A program made the position numbers and the translations under genes. Positions 61,555 to 64,000 of a stretch of DNA of 64,000 nt are shown here, piece after piece. How positions within the stretch are numbered: the first letter of the stretch is position 1; the number at the start of each line of letters is the position of its first letter. The notes beneath the pieces are model-generated. The model did no database searches. It saw only the letters and a list, made by a program, of their open reading frames with translations, and was not told the origin of the DNA. This stretch comes from Bombyx mori (taxonomy: Eukaryota > Arthropoda > Insecta > Lepidoptera > Bombycidae). Location of the stretch: assembly GCF_030269925.1 (NCBI RefSeq), contig NC_085107.1, positions 12,462,001 to 12,526,000 on the forward strand, read 5' to 3'.

Positions 61555-61860
61555 ATGAATCACGCGTCATCTGTTGGAGGTGATGTTGAGTCAATCTCCA
61601 TAATTTCCGAGAGGGAAGGTGTCCAGGCAAGACGCGATGGAGACGCCTCGCGTTCGAACAGCTCGTCAAGCGAAAAAGAACAAGAGGAGCCTCTCCGTAA
61701 GAAACGACTGGATTCAAAGGTAACGGTCGATCCTCAAATCGGCTCGTTATCCCACCAGGTCAATGACGTTGCAAATATAATAATGCATCAACTGTGTGTA
61801 ACAGTTAATGTAACGGAAAGTGTTATAAACAAATTGATCCCGTCAATACGGAAATTTTGA
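61555..61860 (+). CDS. Hypothetical 101-residue serine- and charge-rich frame, possible ORF1 remnant of a DIRS-like element
   Basis: An ATG-initiated frame encodes a polar protein with a SNSSSSEKEQEEPLRKKR stretch and an amphipathic end. It lies just after the LINE tail and upstream of RNase H and recombinase remnants of a DIRS-like element. Such elements start with a gag-like ORF1, so this could be its start, but I see no family motif. A following stretch (about 61910-62020) is also weakly coding-like but is interrupted by stops. Confidence 0.3.
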   Translation: MNHASSVGGDVESISIISEREGVQARRDGDASRSNSSSSEKEQEEPLRKKRLDSKVTVDPQIGSLSHQVNDVANIIMHQLCVTVNVTESVINKLIPSIRKF

Positions 61861-62013
61861 CAAAAACACAAGAGATTTAAACTAATAATATTTTTAACAT
61901 AATTACTGAAAACCTTGGCAAATCGTCTCCGCCGTACAAGTTATCCGAAAAAGCGTTTCAAATTGTATATGAAAAAAAGGGCCGTATGCATAGAAATAAA
62001 AAGTCAAAGACTT

Positions 62014-62470
62014 GGTCTTGGTTCACCTAAACAAATCCACGTTTTTCTTCCATAGCGTGCTCGGTCGCGGAGACCTTGCGTGCAAAGGAAAGTCGAGTGC
62101 CAACCTACCCAAACGACTTGCACTTGATTCACCTAGTCAAATACACGTTTTTTGCTTCCATAGCATGCTCGGTCGCGGAGACTGCGTGCAAAGGAAAGTC
62201 CAGTGCTGGCTTACCTACACGACTTGCTCTTGTTTCACCAAGACAAAACCTACCCAAACGACTTGCACTTGATTCACCTAGTCAAATACACGTTTTTTGC
62301 TTCCATAGCATGCTCGGTCGCGGAGACTGCGTGCAAAGGAAAGTCCAGTGCTGGCTTACCTACACGACTTGCTCTTGTTTCACCAAGACAAACTTTTTTG
62401 CTCCCATAGCATGCTCGGTCGCGAAGACTTTGCGTGCAAAGAGAAGTTGAGTGTTAGCCCACCTACGCGA
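62014..62470 (+). repeat. Tandem repeat array with 145-bp period
   Basis: A block beginning CTACCCAAACGACTTGC at 62104 recurs almost unchanged at 62249. Each 145-bp unit contains CATAGCATGCTCGGTCGCGG, and diverged partial copies stand on both sides (CATAGCGTGCTCGG near 62052, CATAGCATGCTCGGTCGCGA near 62405). The frame at 62076-62450 is open through the array only because the unit keeps changing phase; it is not evidence of a gene. The array sits where the reverse transcriptase of a DIRS-like element would be expected. Confidence 0.7.
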
Positions 62471-62559
62471 CTTCCTCTTGGTCCACCAAAAGAAGTCCAA
62501 GTTGAATTTTCAGGCTGCAAAAGCTGTGAAGCTCTTCGATTATTTAGGCTGCCAAGTCA

Positions 62560-63180
62560 GTCTTACAAAAAATCAATTAGTGCACTGGTTCAACATATGG
62601 CACGTCTAGGGATTTGATGACAAATTGCGAGAAATAAAGTGGCCACTCAACAACATCCTAGCTCAAATTCCTTGACGGAGTTAAATAAATCTACGTCAAC
62701 ATGCAAATTTTCTTGCGAAGTTTCAAGAAAAAACACCCCCATAAAAGACAGGCCATCCTGCATGTGTTCACAAAAAAAATGCAATGCTGGCGCGGAGCCA
62801 CATGTCAAACATTGCTGATACACAATCCTGGCAACGGAAGCGTCGGACATGGGTTGGGGTTCCAATTAGACAAAACATTAACGTCCTATGTATGGTCAGC
62901 TCAACAACTAAAACGAGACAGTCACAAAAAAGAGCTATTTGCAATGGTAGTGACAATCAAAATGAATCTGAAAGTACTTCACTAGCGTTGACCTTTCGAC
63001 TTTTAAATCTAAGCGACAAGCTCAAGATAACTCTGTCAGCTTATAATCTCTCGGGGAGATACAACATCGTAGCCGACAGGCTATCGCGAGGAAATCAACC
63101 TGCGAAATGGCACTTTTTACCACAAGTGACCGCAAGTGTTGCGAAAGTGGGGTCATCCGGATATAAACCCATTCGCTAAC
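62560..63180 (+). pseudogene. DIRS-like retrotransposon RNase H remnant
   Basis: Across several frames one reads ATEASDMGWGS, then VWSAQQLKRDSHKKELFA, and further on LLNLSDKLKITLSAYNLSGRYNIVADRLSRGNQPAKWHFLP. The order TDAS-GWG, W-S-Q-H-KELFA, and GRYN-ADRLSRG-W-L is typical of the RNase H of DIRS/Ngaro-type elements. Frameshifts and stops separate the pieces, so it is dead. The reverse transcriptase that should precede it is not visible. Confidence 0.6.
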
Positions 63181-63574
63181 CACGATACTGCTGTAATACA
63201 TTGCATATCAATAAACTGCAGAGATCGATCTACAAACTATATGGATACCTTCAGCAGACCGTAGAGGGTGCAACTAGCATGGGGAATTCCTCCTCCCAAC
63301 CGCCTCCCCCAGAGTACTGACTCACGTCAACAGTGTCTAGGGAACCTACCTGGTAGTGGACCCAGACTGAGCGAAAGAATTTGGGTTTCCAAGCCCTCAG
63401 ATGCCGAACGCTAGAAATCCAGAACCTGCTAAAGAACCCGGTGGGCACGACGACACGTGACCTCCTCCACAGGGTAAACATTAACCCTGAAAGCTCAGAA
63501 AGTGGGGGGGGGAGTCAACTATAGCCCCATTCACATGAGATCCGAGAATAGTTCTAAATGGGTTTTCTTCAACC
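63181..63574 (+). other. Linker between RNase H and recombinase remnants
   Basis: Relatively GC-rich, proline-coding sequence with no clean frame. It probably belongs to the same decayed DIRS-like element. Confidence 0.35.
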
Positions 63575-64000
63575 CCATCCACCAGCTCACTTCTCAATGT
63601 AGCTCAAAGGACACCAACAACCATGTTGCTGGCTACTGGACGCAGAGTTAATAACCTTACTTTGCTCAACATTTCTGAAGACAGTTTCTTTGATAACGGA
63701 GAAAAACATTTTTCTGATACCAGTATTTGGGTCTAAAATTAATATCCATTTTCGTCAACAATCTGCATAAGTGCTTCTAAAGACATGTGCCCAGTAAGAT
63801 TCGTAAGGACTTTTTTCTGTGTGTGTTGTCACAAAAGCGGCATCCCGTACTGTAATTTGAAACTGGTCTTCACTCAACCTTACGAGGTAGTGGCATCAAC
63901 GCATATCTAGGAAGTTTTAGATCAACAGTAGCCTCTTTGAGCTGGATTGATAATGAACCAATGGACGAAATACTTTCTAGAGGCAATTGCAAATCATCCA
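63575..64000 (+). pseudogene. DIRS-like tyrosine recombinase remnant, cut by the window edge
   Basis: The sequence reads TMLLATGRRVNNLTLLNI, the first-arginine motif of tyrosine recombinases, then a spacer with DMCPVRFVRTFF and LKLVFTQPYEVV. Near the right edge it reads FRSTVASLSWIDNEPMDEILSRGN, where the second catalytic arginine would be. The final tyrosine would lie beyond 64000. Together with the RNase H remnant this identifies a tyrosine-recombinase retrotransposon rather than an LTR element. Stops and frame changes show decay. Confidence 0.55.

Noticed and set aside
62076..62450. 124-codon frame on the plus strand
   Set aside because: Open only because a 145-bp tandem repeat happens to lack stops; the same peptide pieces recur in different frames.

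Overview
The window looks like nuclear DNA of a silk moth, most likely Bombyx (B. mori or B. mandarina). It is AT-rich, intron-rich and full of lepidopteran retroposons: at least twelve copies or fragments of a tRNA-derived SINE that I recognise as Bm1, about ten 3' fragments that I take to be BMC1-type LINEs, a second tRNA-derived SINE, a jockey/CR1-type LINE and a DIRS-like element. No bacterial-type operon, CRISPR array, rRNA or convincing tRNA gene is present.

Two host genes can be rebuilt from splice sites and reading-frame phase, both on the minus strand. (1) Four coding exons at 24956-24755, 17716-17651, 13343-13210 and 8460-8143 join in phase into a complete 239-residue type I membrane protein. 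It has a signal peptide, one eight-cysteine ectodomain, one transmembrane helix and a cytoplasmic tail. Length and layout fit the Drosophila TNF receptor Grindelwald. (2) Four in-phase exons at 57487-57287, 56599-56465, 55976-55875 and 52796-52548 give the last 228 residues of a protein that I identify as the circadian clock protein PERIOD. The rest of the gene lies beyond the right edge. Period is Z-linked in silk moths, so the window is probably from the Z chromosome.

Layout: 1-7.8 kb is non-coding DNA with one 265-bp MITE, a TG microsatellite, a LINE tail and one Bm1. From 7.8 to 25 kb is the receptor gene, whose introns carry SINEs, LINE tails and short hairpins. From 25 to 46.9 kb is a retroposon-rich gap with nested insertions. 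From 46.9 to 51.6 kb is AT-rich DNA with nothing recognisable. From 51.6 to 57.5 kb is the 3' end of period; its last intron (3.1 kb) holds a LINE nested between 118-bp inverted repeats. From 58.5 to 64 kb, in the next period intron upstream, lie an internally deleted LINE copy on the plus strand and remnants of a DIRS-like tyrosine-recombinase retrotransposon.

I did not find a clearly new biological system. The most useful observations are the two reconstructed genes, the LINE/Bm1 shared 3' tail, the nested elements around the period exons, the recombinase remnant, and several undescribed inverted-repeat elements and hairpins. Transposon boundaries are estimates by eye; exon boundaries were worked out base by base.
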